Assembly (NCBI RefSeq): GCF_030323025.1
Contig: NZ_CP097329.1
Location: forward strand, 2,776,001-2,840,000
Direction: 5' to 3'
Origin: Pseudanabaena mucicola str. Chao 1806
Lineage (GTDB): Bacteria; Cyanobacteriota; Cyanobacteriia; Pseudanabaenales; Pseudanabaenaceae
Length of the DNA: 64,000 nt
A model generated the notes under the pieces. It was not told the DNA's origin, made no database searches, and saw only the letters and a program-made list of their open reading frames with translations. Shown in pieces: positions 18,344 through 27,876 of this stretch (positions are counted from its first letter, which is position 1; each line of letters starts with the position of its first letter). The position numbers and the translations under genes were made by a program.

Positions 18344-18944
18344 ACAAAAAACAAGAAACCTAACTAATTTAGAACTTAAATTTTGTACTGTGGCTTTACT
18401 ACATTCTAAAAAACAAGAAACCTAACTAATTTAGAACTTAAATTTTGTACTGTGGCTTTACCACATTCTAAAAAACAAGAAACCTAACTAATTTAGAACT
18501 TAAATTTTGTACTGTGGCTTTACTACATTCTAAAAAACAAGAAACCTAACTAATTTAGAACTTAAATTTTGTACTGTGGCTTTACCACATTCTAAAAAAC
18601 AAGAAACCTAACTAATTTAGAACTTAAATTTTGTACTGTGGCTTTACCACATTCTAAAAAACAAGAAACCTAACTAATTTAGAACTTAAATTTTGTACTG
18701 TGGCTTTACCACATTCTAAAAAACAAGAAACCTAACTAATTTAGAACTTAAATTTTGTACTGTGGCTTTACCACATTCTAAAAAACAAGAAACCTAACTA
18801 ATTTAGAACTTAAATTTTGTACTGTGGCTTTACCACATTCTAAAAAACAAGAAACCTAACTAATTTAGAACTTAAATTTTGTACTGTGGCTTTACCACAT
18901 TCTAAAAAACAAGAAACCTAACTAATTTAGAACTTAAATTTTGT
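18344..18944. repeat. 62-bp tandem repeat array (about 9.5 units)
   Basis: Units begin at 18361, 18423, 18485, 18547, 18609, 18671, 18733, 18795 and 18857, with a partial tenth at 18919. The period is exactly 62 bp and units are almost identical: units 1 and 3 read TACTACA where the rest read TACCACA. Each unit carries a small stem TGTGG-CTTTA-CCACA. The array is bounded by larger GC-rich hairpins (GCGGCTTCGCCG near 18330 and 18954). No spacer diversity exists, so it is not CRISPR. It lies immediately downstream of psaJ. Confidence 0.95.
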
Positions 18945-18974
18945 GGTGCGGCTTCGCCGCACCACAAAATTTAA
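18932..18974. terminator. Large hairpin downstream of psaJ
   Basis: Perfect stem of about 19-20 bp (CTTAAATTTTGTGGTGCGGC with its complement) closed by a TTCG-type apex, 17-58 bases after the psaJ stop on the minus strand. It probably stabilises or ends the psaFJ transcript, and its AT-rich arms match the flanks of the 62-bp units. Confidence 0.7.
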
Positions 18975-18989
18975 GAAGCTTTAACTAAT

Positions 18990-19106
18990 TTAGAAAGGGA
19001 AGGTGAGAGTGTCTGGGAAAAAGCGGTTAGCTTCGATCAAGATACCAGCCGTGATCGTGAGCCATACAGCAGCTACAACAGGAGCAGAAGATAAAAAACC
19101 GTTCAA
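18990..19106 (-). CDS. psaJ: Photosystem I subunit IX, PsaJ
   Basis: 38 aa thylakoid membrane peptide, too short for ordinary gene calls. Translation gives [21 protein letters not shown] then [17 protein letters not shown], matching PsaJ with its single helix and conserved E-x-NRF-x-PD. The start must be TTG at 19106: no ATG is available in frame, and AAGGAG lies 7 bases upstream. PsaJ stabilises PsaF in PSI. It follows psaF by about 110 bases, the standard psaF-psaJ operon. Confidence 0.93.
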   Translation of the reverse strand: MNGFLSSAPVVAAVWLTITAGILIEANRFFPDTLTFPF

Positions 19107-19214
19107 TGGAGTTCTCCTTATTAGTATAGTTAGTTTTTATGATTCTCCAAAGTGTTCAAAGATTTAACTAAAAAACTTTGGAGCAGTTAGTAAAGCGATC
19201 GCTAGATATCAAGA

Positions 19215-19784
19215 CTAGCGAGGCGAAACTGTAACTTCATTCTCAGGAGCTACGAGTTCACCAGTTCCAAATTCTTTGAGAGCAAGAAGTGGCCATGCAA
19301 AACCAGTTAATGAAAACTTAACTGCAAGAGGAAGATCGATTAGGATTTCCTTTTGGGCTGCGGTTGCAACATCTTTGCGAACTGCGATCAAGTAGCTGCG
19401 ACCAACCCATCCAATCCAACCTGCGATGTATAGGAACAGCAAGGAAGGAATAGTGAATTCTCCTGCATGGCTCCAACGACCATCGCTGATCAAGTGAGGT
19501 AGACCATCGTCACCGCAAAGCAACCCAGAGCTAGCATATTTAGCAAAGCGATCCTTGGTTTGAGCAACTTTAGCATTGAGGTAATCTGCTTGAGGAGTAC
19601 CAGCCTTGAAATTGGCTAGTCGTGCAGTGTAACCATCAACTTCTGATTGCAAACGATCTTGAAAAGCCGATGAAGAAGCACAAGGTGTCAAAGCTGAGAA
19701 ATCTGCGTATGCAGCAGGGGTTGAGGAAAGGCTAACACCAAACCACAAAGCAACAACTAGAATGAGAGCAAAAAGTCTTTTCAT
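19215..19784 (-). CDS. psaF: Photosystem I subunit III, PsaF
   Basis: 189 aa lumen-facing PSI subunit (plastocyanin/cytochrome c6 docking side). A signal peptide of about 27 residues ends at [11 protein letters not shown]. The conserved [39 protein letters not shown] segment with its membrane helix, and the pair of cysteines C35 and C90, fit PsaF. Same-strand psaJ follows; tsaD is divergent, the order common in cyanobacteria. Confidence 0.97.
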   Translation of the reverse strand: MKRLFALILVVALWFGVSLSSTPAAYADFSALTPCASSSAFQDRLQSEVDGYTARLANFKAGTPQADYLNAKVAQTKDRFAKYASSGLLCGDDGLPHLISDGRWSHAGEFTIPSLLFLYIAGWIGWVGRSYLIAVRKDVATAAQKEILIDLPLAVKFSLTGFAWPLLALKEFGTGELVAPENEVTVSPR

Positions 19785-19920
19785 AGACTGACCTTAACTT
19801 ACCTTTGTTTAAAATTAGGCAAAAATAACGAGATTTTCGTTTGAGAACTTGGTTTCAGATCGTATATCAGCGATCGCGCCTTGGTAAAGCAATCTTCACA
19901 TCCTGTAAAGTAAATTATCA

Positions 19921-19967
19921 ATTAAGATGATCTAGATGTCGCGTCGCGACATCTAGATCATCTTAAT
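19921..19967. promoter_or_regulatory. Perfect 23-bp-arm palindrome 12 bases before tsaD
   Basis: ATTAAGATGATCTAGATGTC and onward mirrors itself around a single central T (19921-19943 / 19945-19967), followed by TTTTTGTTT. It sits inside the tsaD leader directly before the start codon and 137 bases upstream of psaF. It looks like a terminator or strong leader hairpin; as an operator it could face both genes. Confidence 0.75.
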
Positions 19968-19979
19968 TTTTGTTTAGAA

Positions 19980-21005
19980 ATGCCAACAATTCTTGCGATC
20001 GAATCTAGCTGTGATGAAACGGCGGCAGCAGTAGTATGCGATCGCCAAATTCTTAGTAGCGTGGTTTCATCACAAATTCAAACCCATGCACTCTATGGTG
20101 GCGTTGTGCCTGAGATTGCCGCCCGTCAACATGTCGAGATGATTAATCCTGCGATCGCTGAAGCATATCGCGAATCGGGTAAAACATGGGCAGAGATCGA
20201 TGGAATTGCGGTTACGACAGCCCCTGGATTAATTGGCTCACTAATGATTGGAGTGACAGCCGCTAAAACTCTGGCAATGCTTCATAAAAAGCCTTTAATC
20301 GCCATACATCACCTTGAAGGACATATTTGCTCGGCTTTACTTGCTGAACCGACCTTAGAGCCACCTTTTTTATGCTTATTGGTTTCTGGTGGACATAGCA
20401 GCATTATTCTCGTGAAGGACTATACCGACTATCAGGTGATGGGTAAAACCCGTGATGATGCCGCAGGGGAAGCCTTTGATAAGGTAGCGCGGTTGTTGGG
20501 TTTGGGCTATCCGGGGGGACCCGTTATCGATAAAATCTCTAGTTCTGGCAATCCCAAGGCATATAAGTTGCCACAGGGGCGCATTCCCGATTCTCCCTAT
20601 GATTCTAGTTTCAGTGGTTTAAAAACAGCGGTGTTGCGATTGACTCAAAAGTTAAGCCCCAATGGAGAAGAATTGCCGATCGCGGATATTGCTGCTAGTT
20701 TTCAAGAAACTGTAGCATTGGCTCTGGCAACCCGCACGATTAAATGTGCGATCGCGCATAATTTATCCACTATTGTGGCGGTTGGCGGTGTCGCCGCAAA
20801 TAGTGTTTTGCGATCGCGCTTAGTCACTATGTCCGCCGAAAATAATATTCGCGCCATCTTTCCGCCTTTAAGTCTCTGTACCGATAACGCTGCTATGATT
20901 GCCTGTGCAGGAGCAATTCACCTATCACGAGGTGAGACTTCATCGATGAATATTGCCACGCGATCACGCCTCAATCTTGAAGATTGCCAGAGTTTGTATA
21001 TCTAG
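19980..21005 (+). CDS. tsaD: tRNA threonylcarbamoyladenosine synthesis protein TsaD
   Basis: 341 aa Kae1/TsaD ASKHA-fold enzyme that transfers threonylcarbamoyl to A37 of ANN-decoding tRNAs. The metal-binding HHLEGH (H111, H115), N-terminal [13 protein letters not shown] and the LVSGGHSSI and VGGVAANS loops are intact, and length is typical. The start ATG has no Shine-Dalgarno and sits 12 bases after a perfect palindrome. A terminator hairpin (21005-21033) begins inside the stop region. Divergent from psaF. Confidence 0.96.
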   Translation: MPTILAIESSCDETAAAVVCDRQILSSVVSSQIQTHALYGGVVPEIAARQHVEMINPAIAEAYRESGKTWAEIDGIAVTTAPGLIGSLMIGVTAAKTLAMLHKKPLIAIHHLEGHICSALLAEPTLEPPFLCLLVSGGHSSIILVKDYTDYQVMGKTRDDAAGEAFDKVARLLGLGYPGGPVIDKISSSGNPKAYKLPQGRIPDSPYDSSFSGLKTAVLRLTQKLSPNGEELPIADIAASFQETVALALATRTIKCAIAHNLSTIVAVGGVAANSVLRSRLVTMSAENNIRAIFPPLSLCTDNAAMIACAGAIHLSRGETSSMNIATRSRLNLEDCQSLYI

Positions 21006-21033
21006 AAAAAGAGCCGCCTCGTCGCTCTTTTTC
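21005..21033. terminator. Terminator after tsaD
   Basis: Arms GAAAAAGAGC / GCTCTTTTTC with a 9-base loop, T-run included in the arm. It lies just before element F copy 2. Confidence 0.75.
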
Positions 21034-21034
21034 G

Positions 21035-21113
21035 GTAGTCATGCAATGTAATTGTGTTGCGGGCGCTTTGCGCCCGCAACACAATTACTAAAAAAATTAC
21101 TTTGCAGCACTAC
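21035..21113. repeat. Element F, copy 2 (79 bp)
   Basis: GTAGTCATGCAATG ... TTTGCAGCACTAC with a 19-bp perfect inner stem (21048-21066 / 21070-21088). Read in the orientation of the copy at 5524, its apex is AAA where that copy has TTT. It lies between convergent tsaD and a PlsC-like gene. Confidence 0.85.
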
Positions 21114-21114
21114 C

Positions 21115-22500
21115 CTAGATCGTTGATCGCACGATTAAATTGTTGAGGGAATTGGAGATCTCTTCGGTGAGCTTACGAGTACATTCCTTGGCAGCAGTGC
21201 GACTAGATTGGTATTCGGATAAGCGATCGGAGACTGATAGAGGCTCAGCGACAGAAATAATTAATTTGCGATCACCAAAATTAGGAGCTTCTTTAAAAAC
21301 TGAATCTGGGTTGCGTTCAGTGACACGATACAACACACTCCACATTAGTTTTAAAACCTCCACATAGCGACTGGGACTAGGATGTTGACGTACATAGTCG
21401 CTAGTAACCCCAATAATACTTTCAGCAATTTTCATATGCCAATTGCTGTAGTTAGCTTCGAGAGCAAGTTGATCAGCAAAGCTCCGTTCTACCTGTGTTA
21501 ACTGGGTAAGCCCTTTGATGTCATTACGAAAAATCCGATCCCAAGTTGCTTGCTCTAGACGACGACAGCGGTCAATCGCCGTTCCTTTAGATTTGATGCC
21601 AAAATTCATTTCGGCAACACGCAAAATGCGATCTGCTAAATTCTGAATGCGAGTTGCTAAATCATCACTATCTGTGATCTCAGGAGCATTACTAGCATAG
21701 TTCCCATAAAAATTTTTGTAGTAGTCGCTGACCCATTGAACTAAATAACTTCCTAAATCGTAGAGACGCTGGTAGCGAGTGTCGGACGTGATTTCAGGTT
21801 TAGTAATACCGCATTCTTTTTCGATAGTGAGGATCGTTTGATCGATCGTCACCCAAGCCTTAGCTGAGTATTCATATTGAATACCCACAGGAACAATCAA
21901 CATCTCCTCGGTACGCCCTTCCTTTTGCAAGTCTTCGGCAGACCAGAAACCGATTTGAGCAATACCTGGTTCTAACTCGGCAATCATTTCACTTTTGCCA
22001 TTAGTACCACCTTCGGGAGCCATTGAAAGCGGCTCTTTACCGTTAGTGATCTGTTTACGCATCAGGTTTAAGGCAGGGCGATCAAGCTTGCCCCGAAAGA
22101 TGGAAATGCCGCCTAATGCAGGAAATAGCCAATTAATATATTCCCCTGCCCATAGAGAAATACCGCGATCATAGACAAAACTGCTATGGGGAGTCTTCCT
22201 TAGCTTAATACCCATTTCCTTGGCTTGTTCGGGTACGGCATAGGCAAGTAGATACAACATCGCAAAGGGATCATCGGTGGTGGGATGCCGAAAAGCTAGG
22301 AGACAACGCGATTTTCCATCTTGAAATTTTTTGGTAACATTCACAAGGCGATCAATATATCGGGTTTCAATCTGCTTGATGCCACATTGTCCCCACAACC
22401 AAAAAGGCACTACTAGTCGTATAAATTTCAGTAGAAATTGGCTAGGTTTGGGCGGATAAACCTTAAGTGGTGGTTGGACGCGAGTCAAATCTACTGCCAT
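21115..22500 (-). CDS. PlsC-like glycerolipid acyltransferase family protein
   Basis: 461 aa from the ATG at 22500, which has GGAG 4 bases upstream; the frame also opens at a TTG at 22524. Acyltransferase motif I is AFRHPTTDDPF (H-x4-D), followed by ALGGISIFRGKLDRPA (motif II-like) and LSMAPEGGTNGKSE (motif III-like). The C-terminal 200 residues are an extra helical region not found in ordinary PlsC. It probably acylates a lipid at the membrane; the specific substrate is unknown. A standard PlsC is also encoded at 60510-61181. Confidence 0.75.
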   Translation of the reverse strand: MAVDLTRVQPPLKVYPPKPSQFLLKFIRLVVPFWLWGQCGIKQIETRYIDRLVNVTKKFQDGKSRCLLAFRHPTTDDPFAMLYLLAYAVPEQAKEMGIKLRKTPHSSFVYDRGISLWAGEYINWLFPALGGISIFRGKLDRPALNLMRKQITNGKEPLSMAPEGGTNGKSEMIAELEPGIAQIGFWSAEDLQKEGRTEEMLIVPVGIQYEYSAKAWVTIDQTILTIEKECGITKPEITSDTRYQRLYDLGSYLVQWVSDYYKNFYGNYASNAPEITDSDDLATRIQNLADRILRVAEMNFGIKSKGTAIDRCRRLEQATWDRIFRNDIKGLTQLTQVERSFADQLALEANYSNWHMKIAESIIGVTSDYVRQHPSPSRYVEVLKLMWSVLYRVTERNPDSVFKEAPNFGDRKLIISVAEPLSVSDRLSEYQSSRTAAKECTRKLTEEISNSLNNLIVRSTI

Positions 22501-22740
22501 AATCTCCATTGTTTTGCTTAGCAATACGCATTAAAACACGCCAAGCAAGAATTCACAATTTGGGACTTAATTGAGTCAGCGCTCTGAATGGGGCAATTAA
22601 GACTTAACAACTACATATAGTGCACGTGCCATATGCACAGTAAAGTCACTAGCGGTGCGGGTGAAGCCCGCACCATATCTACCCAATGCGTAAGTCCTAA
22701 AATATTTAACTAAATAGGGATTATGCGAGTCTTGTAGAGT
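22501..22740. other. Divergent intergenic region with truncated element B
   Basis: Right half of element B at 22652-22699 (ending in GCGTAAGTCCTA), with its hairpin capped GAA where copies 1 and 3 have TTC in the same orientation. The left terminal repeat is missing. No gene is visible. Confidence 0.7.
22652..22699 (+). repeat. Truncated element B, copy 4
   Basis: Only the right half survives (hairpin with GGTGCGGG arm, then CTACCCAATGCGTAAGTCC). Apex GAA in element orientation. Confidence 0.75.
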
Positions 22741-23694
22741 ATGGTACAATCGCGCCCAATTTCCCAAAACTTAATTTTTTTATTTCGCTACCTTTGGCTG
22801 GCAAGCAATATGAGACTCCACACACATCCAAATCTGCATAGTTTTGCCATTGGGCTGATATCTCTGGCTGGTATTAGTGCAAATATCAGCTTTAGTGCCT
22901 CAACCAATGCCCAGTCTTTCCCTAATGATTCTGTGCAAGTCACCCCGACTAACTCTGTTGCAACTCAATACCTTGTGTATCTGCCTAATGTGGCAGATAT
23001 TAAACAGGCAAAAATTTTAGCTCCAGATGCTTTTGTGAGCCGTTTAGATACTGGTGAGCAAGTGGTGCAATTAGGACGCTTTAATAACTTAAATCTTGCC
23101 CAAAGACGGGCAGCCCAGTTTAGTCAAGCTGGACTCACACCCCAAATTAGAACTGTCCAAAGTAAATTTGCTATTAATCCCGCAATCACAATTCCCTCAA
23201 TCCCTACTTCTAATCCTGTCCCCAATAGTTCTGTTCCGATACCTGTAGATTCTATCCCAAATTCTACACCGAGAAATGATGCCTTGCCTGGTGTGCCAAA
23301 TTCAGGATTCCCGAATACATCAACGCCCAATAATTCTCAGCCTAATTCGATTGAGATTGTTCGATCGCCTCAACCTCAACCAATTCCTCAGCAAATTCCT
23401 CAACAAAGCCAACCAATACAAATTCAAACTGCTGCTCAACCTATCCCTGAAACCTCCCAACCCCCAAATCAACCCACAAAAGATGTGTCATCAATGCACT
23501 ATTTTGTCATTGTTCCTACTAGTTCTGTCTCAGAGCTACAAAGAGTACAAACGGTTGTTCCCACTGCTCAATTGCGATCATCCTATCGAGGTACTTATAT
23601 TGAAGTCCAAGGCTTCCCTGATCGCATTAGTGCTGAAACCTTAAACCTAACCATGCGTCGCCAAAACTTTGATAGTCGTGTTGTTTATTTCTAG
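22741..23694 (+). CDS. Exported protein with two SPOR-like repeats
   Basis: 317 aa. The N-terminus has a hydrophobic export signal (IGLISLAGISANISFSA) if translation begins at the ATG at 22741 or the internal one at 22810. Two similar domains follow: YLVYLPNVADIKQAK...VQLGRFNNLNLAQRRAAQFSQAGLTPQI and, at the end, HYFVIVPTSSVSELQRVQ...IEVQGFPDRISAETLNLTMRRQNF. Both have the SPOR pattern that binds denuded peptidoglycan glycan strands at septa. A Pro/Gln/Ser/Asn-rich linker of about 120 residues separates them. A role at the cell wall or septum is inference from the fold. Confidence 0.65.
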   Translation: MVQSRPISQNLIFLFRYLWLASNMRLHTHPNLHSFAIGLISLAGISANISFSASTNAQSFPNDSVQVTPTNSVATQYLVYLPNVADIKQAKILAPDAFVSRLDTGEQVVQLGRFNNLNLAQRRAAQFSQAGLTPQIRTVQSKFAINPAITIPSIPTSNPVPNSSVPIPVDSIPNSTPRNDALPGVPNSGFPNTSTPNNSQPNSIEIVRSPQPQPIPQQIPQQSQPIQIQTAAQPIPETSQPPNQPTKDVSSMHYFVIVPTSSVSELQRVQTVVPTAQLRSSYRGTYIEVQGFPDRISAETLNLTMRRQNFDSRVVYF

Positions 23695-23700
23695 TTAAAA

Positions 23701-23723
23701 AAAGCAGCGCGAAGCGCTGCTTT
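23701..23723. terminator. Bidirectional terminator with GAA apex
   Basis: Arms AAAGCAGCGC / GCGCTGCTTT (23701-23710 / 23714-23723), GAA loop, followed by TTTT on the plus strand and preceded by an A-run. It serves the convergent SPOR-like and glycosyltransferase genes. Confidence 0.85.
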
Positions 23724-23725
23724 TT

Positions 23726-24901
23726 TTAGTAGATACGTCCGCGCCAACTTTTCGGTTTAGTAAATGCAGAAATCCAGATCCGTATTACGGCAAAGGGATC
23801 AGCAAGGGGAGATAGCCAAAACCAAAAACCCACTTCGGTATAACTAGTCCGAATACCAAATACCAGTAAGCATCGGATCAATACTAAAAAGGCATTGAGC
23901 CAAAATAGAGTATTAATTATTAATGATGGTGCTGGTTGCCAAATCGATAGGGCTATTAATAAGGGAATAGGTAGCCCTTGAACCGCCGTTAGCAAAAGAC
24001 AATCCGCAAAGGTTTGACTAGGCGTTGAGGCATCCTTAAGATCGAGCGATCGCCCCCATTCCTTCCATGTTTCCTGCATTGAGTTATACATCCGCACCTG
24101 CATCAAGGCTGCCCCATCAAGAAATCCCACCTTTGCGCCCTTTTGAGCGGCGGCTCTAGCAAGGGTGACATCATCACAAAATGAAGATTTGGCAAGCTCA
24201 TAGCCATTTAGTTCGACTAGCTTGGTGCGCTTTGATAAAAAGCATTGACCATTTGCCATGACCCGATCTTCAGTAAATTGATCGCGATCGCCTGTTGCCC
24301 CAAATCGGTAAATCAAGGTAATTAACAATGCAGGTTGTAGCCATTGTTCGCCTGCGGTCTTAAGAATAAATTTAGGCGATAGGGATACAATATCAAAATT
24401 TTCAGCAGTGGCTTGCTGCACAAAACTTGTGACTAGTCCTTTTTGTGGGAAGGTATCGGCATCAATACCGAGAATCCATTCACTAGTCGGATCAGTATGC
24501 AAAAATCCTGTATGTAAAGCCCAAGGGCGACCAACCCAACCTTCTGGCAAGGGGTCATCGGTAATCAGCTTTAAAGGAATCGGAAAATCTGGTTGTAATT
24601 TCTGTACATATTCGGGTGTGCCATCCTGCGATCGGCTATCAACAACGATGATTTCCTTCGCAGCCTGATCGCGCAATCCTTCTAAACATGTCGGTAAACG
24701 CTCAACTTCGTTAAGCGTCGGGATCACAATCGAAACACTAGGTCTTTGTTTGGCTAAAGCTTCGTCATTTGCATCAAGGGGCAATAGTGGCGGCGTGCGA
24801 TCACGGGCAGTGCTAAGCCTTTTTAGGAGTACAAGGGTGGCGGGGACTTGTAATAACAAAAGGAATATTAAGAAGCCTGTCAAGAAAAGCGGATTATTCA
24901 A
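23726..24901 (-). CDS. cruG: Family 2 membrane glycosyltransferase, CruG-type
   Basis: 391 aa. One N-terminal helix, a GT2 domain with SIVIPTLNEVERLP, the metal-binding GIDADTF, the acceptor-region FCDDVTLARAA and MYNSMQETWKEWGRS, then two to three C-terminal helices. This layout fits the CruC/CruG carotenoid glycosyltransferases; CruG adds the 2'-O-sugar of myxol-type carotenoids (myxoxanthophyll) in cyanobacteria. The GT2 call is firm. CruG is recalled from family shape and the RGRIY-type end. No carotenoid gene is adjacent to support it. Confidence 0.65.
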   Translation of the reverse strand: MNNPLFLTGFLIFLLLLQVPATLVLLKRLSTARDRTPPLLPLDANDEALAKQRPSVSIVIPTLNEVERLPTCLEGLRDQAAKEIIVVDSRSQDGTPEYVQKLQPDFPIPLKLITDDPLPEGWVGRPWALHTGFLHTDPTSEWILGIDADTFPQKGLVTSFVQQATAENFDIVSLSPKFILKTAGEQWLQPALLITLIYRFGATGDRDQFTEDRVMANGQCFLSKRTKLVELNGYELAKSSFCDDVTLARAAAQKGAKVGFLDGAALMQVRMYNSMQETWKEWGRSLDLKDASTPSQTFADCLLLTAVQGLPIPLLIALSIWQPAPSLIINTLFWLNAFLVLIRCLLVFGIRTSYTEVGFWFWLSPLADPFAVIRIWISAFTKPKSWRGRIY

Positions 24902-24997
24902 CTTCGATAAGTTTGATAAAAATAATTAGGAATCAGTAAAAACTTACTCCTCTCCTCCTCTCCTATTGGGAGAGGAGGCTGGGGGGTGAGGGAGATA

Positions 24998-25510
24998 TTA
25001 GTCTTCCAGCAAACTTCTCAACATCCATGCAGTTTTTTCATGGACTTGCAAGCGTTGAGTTAACAGATCGGCAGTTGGTTCATCATTGGCTTTTTCTGCG
25101 ATCGGAAAAATGGAACGCGCGGTTCTCACCACCGCCTCTTGCCCTTCCACCAATAGCTTGATCATTTCCGTTGCCTTGGGTACTCCCTCTGTTTCAGGAA
25201 TTGAGGTGAGCTTAGCGTAGGCAGAATATGTCCCAGGAGCAGGAATTCCGAGAGAACGAATTCGTTCGGCAATCAGGTCAACTGCGAGAGCAAGTTCGGT
25301 ATATTGCGCTTCAAACATAAGGTGCAAAGTATTGAACATTGGTCCCTTAACATTCCAGTGGAAATTATGGGTTTTTAGGTAAAGGGTATAGGTATCAGCG
25401 AGTAATCGCGAAAGTCCATCAGCGATTGCTGTCCGATCATCTTCAGTAATACCAATATTAATTGTGCTAGGTAGCTCTTTATCGACAGATTTTTCCTTAT
25501 TCTTACCCAT
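24998..25510 (-). CDS. dps: Dps-family ferritin-like DNA-protection protein
   Basis: 170 aa. Ferroxidase ligands at the Dps inter-subunit site are all present: H51, H63, E67 (Asp in E. coli), D78 and E82, in [20 protein letters not shown] and AVDLIAERI. Dps stores iron using hydrogen peroxide as oxidant and may bind DNA. The charged N-terminal tail ([11 protein letters not shown]) is short. GGGAAA lies upstream of the ATG. Monocistronic by position. Confidence 0.92.
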   Translation of the reverse strand: MGKNKEKSVDKELPSTINIGITEDDRTAIADGLSRLLADTYTLYLKTHNFHWNVKGPMFNTLHLMFEAQYTELALAVDLIAERIRSLGIPAPGTYSAYAKLTSIPETEGVPKATEMIKLLVEGQEAVVRTARSIFPIAEKANDEPTADLLTQRLQVHEKTAWMLRSLLED

Positions 25511-25686
25511 ATTGATGTATTTCCCTTAATAGTACTGATGGCGATCGCAGAAGCCGAAGGAGTCTTTCACAGAGACATGGAGCACAACTAAGGTTGAATC
25601 GATCTGTGAAATGCACAAAAATTAGGCATAGGTTTACCCAGATAAAAGCTTATGTGTAGCTATATCTAGCAAGAATGTCAACCAAA

Positions 25687-26037
25687 CTATTTAGGATTAG
25701 GCTCAAAGAATACTTTATATAAAATAAACCCGACTAGTGCCAGAATACTGATCGAAATTGCGGCTGTTACTAGTTTAAACACAAAGTTCAGAATCGAAAA
25801 TGCGACTAATCCAATCACAACAATTGCGGCAATTTTGGTTGCCCCAGTCAAGCTATTTACCCAATTGATGAGGCTGCTTAAACTAGTTTTCGCAGCATTC
25901 ATTCCTTGGCTAATCGTAGCAAACTCTGGCTCAGCCCGTTTTTCAGGTTCGTGGGTTTGCTTATTTGTTTGTTGCTTGCCCATCACTTCTTGCTCTAGCT
26001 GACGAAAGCGCTCTTCTAAGTTATCGTTTTGACTCAT
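25687..26037 (-). CDS. Small membrane protein, unknown family
   Basis: 116 aa. An N-terminal charged, coiled-coil-like segment (LEERFRQLEQEVMGKQQTNKQ) is followed by a linker and two adjacent hydrophobic helices (about 69-89 and 91-110). I recognise no family. It lies alone between dps and ndhJ with the same orientation. Confidence 0.6.
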   Translation of the reverse strand: MSQNDNLEERFRQLEQEVMGKQQTNKQTHEPEKRAEPEFATISQGMNAAKTSLSSLINWVNSLTGATKIAAIVVIGLVAFSILNFVFKLVTAAISISILALVGFILYKVFFEPNPK

Positions 26038-26230
26038 TGCAGCAAAGAATAAAAAAACTATGGCTTATTCTACTGTAAACCTTAAAAGCTAATAAGCTTG
26101 CTTAGGATGTAATTAGGGGAACTGCACAAGTTTATGAATAAAAACATAGATTAGTAATGGGTTTCTCATTGAATGGGGACGTAACTTATTTACGGCTGTT
26201 CGTTCCATAATATATTTAACGGTCTTCAAA

Positions 26231-26264
26231 AAAGGAAGAAGCACCCATTGGTGCTTCTTCCTTT
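26231..26264 (-). terminator. Terminator of the ndhCKJ operon
   Basis: Arms AAAGGAAGAAGCACC / GGTGCTTCTTCCTTT (26231-26245 / 26250-26264) around CATT. On the minus strand it is followed by a run of T. It overlaps the ndhJ stop codon. Confidence 0.9.
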
Positions 26265-26790
26265 AATATGCGTCTTGCAACTCGTAAAAGTCTGGAGTGA
26301 CATAATCCTTTCGCATCGGATAGCCAATCCAATCTTCAGGCATAAGAATACGCTTAAGGTTGGGATGTCCTTCGTAAACAATGCCGTACATATCGTAGGT
26401 TTCGCGCTCTTGCCAATCCGCGGTTTTCCAGATCCAGTAGACAGATGGACAGTGAGGATCGGTGCGTGGTAGAAACACCTTAACGCGAACTTCCTCAAGT
26501 CGATCGCTTTTATCAATCCCCTCATCGGTCAGTTTTGCGAGATGGTAAACACTCACCAAACTATCGCCAGCACCTGCATCATAACCACATTGACACATTA
26601 AGTAGTTAAAGCCATAGGCATAGAGAGCTGTGGAAAAGGGAAGTAAAAACTGGCGATCAATTTTGAGAATTGGAACACCTTGTTGGTCTAAGCCAAGAAA
26701 CTCGTGCTCAAAACCATTATTAGTTAGCCATTGAGAAACTGGTGCAGTTGCCTCAGTCGTAACCAATGCTGCTTCTTGATTATCTGCCAA
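26263..26790 (-). CDS. ndhJ: NAD(P)H-quinone oxidoreductase subunit J
   Basis: 175 aa subunit of the peripheral arm of cyanobacterial NDH-1 (complex I 30-kDa homologue). The signature [39 protein letters not shown] is intact. It overlaps the end of ndhK by 11 bases and is the last gene of ndhC-ndhK-ndhJ, closed by a terminator. Confidence 0.96.
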   Translation of the reverse strand: MADNQEAALVTTEATAPVSQWLTNNGFEHEFLGLDQQGVPILKIDRQFLLPFSTALYAYGFNYLMCQCGYDAGAGDSLVSVYHLAKLTDEGIDKSDRLEEVRVKVFLPRTDPHCPSVYWIWKTADWQERETYDMYGIVYEGHPNLKRILMPEDWIGYPMRKDYVTPDFYELQDAY

Positions 26791-27526
26791 CTGTCTCGAC
26801 CTCCTTTTGAGCCATTTGTAATGCGGGTAAGGGAATACCAGACTCGACCAATTCCTTTGGTGGAGCTACACGGGTAGGACTTTCTAAATATTGTCCTGTG
26901 AGGATGGGGCTAACTACCTTCAATTCATGCTTGACCGCATAATAGCGATGAGTACGATTGAGATTAGCTCTTTCATTAAAGCCTTCAGTACCAATCTTTT
27001 TGCGAAGTTTGATAATTGCATCCATAATTGCTTCAGGGCGAGGAGGGCAACCAGGGATATACACATCAACGGGAATTAATTTATCAACTCCGCGCACGGT
27101 GGTATAGGAATCAGTGCTAAACATTCCGCCTGTAATTGTGCAAGCACCCATTGCAATTACATATTTGGGTTCTTGCATCTGTTCATAGAGCCGCACCAGT
27201 GCAGGAGCCATTTTCATGGTGACAGTGCCTGCGGTGATGATCAAGTCAGCTTGGCGTGGGCTAGAACGAGGTAATAGACCAAAGCGATCAAAGTCAAACC
27301 GAGAACCAATCATCGCCGCAAACTCAATGAAGCAACAGCTAGTACCATAGAGCATCGGCCATAGGCTGGACATTCTCGACCAGTTATAAAGGTCATTAAG
27401 CGTGGTCAAAATGACATTATTAGATAAGTCTTGGGTAACTTGAGGCGTTGCCGCAGGATTGATAAGACGTTGGGTTTGTTCTTCAATGCTAAAGTCCAGA
27501 CCAACGGTTTCGGATTTCATGACCAT
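26780..27526 (-). CDS. ndhK: NAD(P)H-quinone oxidoreductase subunit K
   Basis: NDH-1 subunit carrying 4Fe-4S cluster N2. The ligand pattern is visible: [16 protein letters not shown] and [10 protein letters not shown]. The frame opens upstream at a TTG (27547), but AAGGAG stands 7 bases before the ATG at 27526, giving 248 aa. An ATG at 27520 that overlaps the ndhC stop (ATGA) is the alternative. Middle gene of the operon, overlapping both neighbours. Confidence 0.96.
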   Translation of the reverse strand: MVMKSETVGLDFSIEEQTQRLINPAATPQVTQDLSNNVILTTLNDLYNWSRMSSLWPMLYGTSCCFIEFAAMIGSRFDFDRFGLLPRSSPRQADLIITAGTVTMKMAPALVRLYEQMQEPKYVIAMGACTITGGMFSTDSYTTVRGVDKLIPVDVYIPGCPPRPEAIMDAIIKLRKKIGTEGFNERANLNRTHRYYAVKHELKVVSPILTGQYLESPTRVAPPKELVESGIPLPALQMAQKEVETVGR

Positions 27527-27876
27527 TCTAATGCTCCTTTTCTCCAAGCGTAGACTAGACCAAAAATGAGAATAGTAATAAAGATAAGTGCTTCAACAAA
27601 GGCTAGTAAGCCGAGTTTGCTAAATGCGACTGCCCAAGGATACAAAAACACTGTTTCCACGTCGAAGATCACAAAGGCGAGGGCAAACATGTAATAACGA
27701 ATATTAAACTGAATCCAAGCTCCCCCAACAGGTTCGCAACCAGATTCGTAGGTAGTACGACCTGCAGCTCCCGACTGTTGTGGACTTAAAAGACCAGATA
27801 GCAATAGCCCCGATATCGGGACAAGCGTACAAACAATGATGAATACCAGTAAGTATTCGTATCCGCTTAAAATCAA
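27517..27876 (-). CDS. ndhC: NAD(P)H-quinone oxidoreductase subunit 3
   Basis: 119 aa, three membrane helices. The conserved loop [12 protein letters not shown] and the [24 protein letters not shown] segment identify NdhC. First gene of ndhCKJ. These subunits serve all NDH-1 forms in respiration, cyclic electron flow and CO2 uptake. Confidence 0.96.
   Translation of the reverse strand: MILSGYEYLLVFIIVCTLVPISGLLLSGLLSPQQSGAAGRTTYESGCEPVGGAWIQFNIRYYMFALAFVIFDVETVFLYPWAVAFSKLGLLAFVEALIFITILIFGLVYAWRKGALEWS

Noticed and set aside
18344-18944. Possible CRISPR array
   Set aside because: The whole 62-bp unit is repeated with no variable spacers and no cas genes nearby; it is a plain tandem repeat.
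26226-26525. 99-codon minus-strand ORF
   Set aside because: It overlaps ndhJ in another frame and includes the terminator hairpin.
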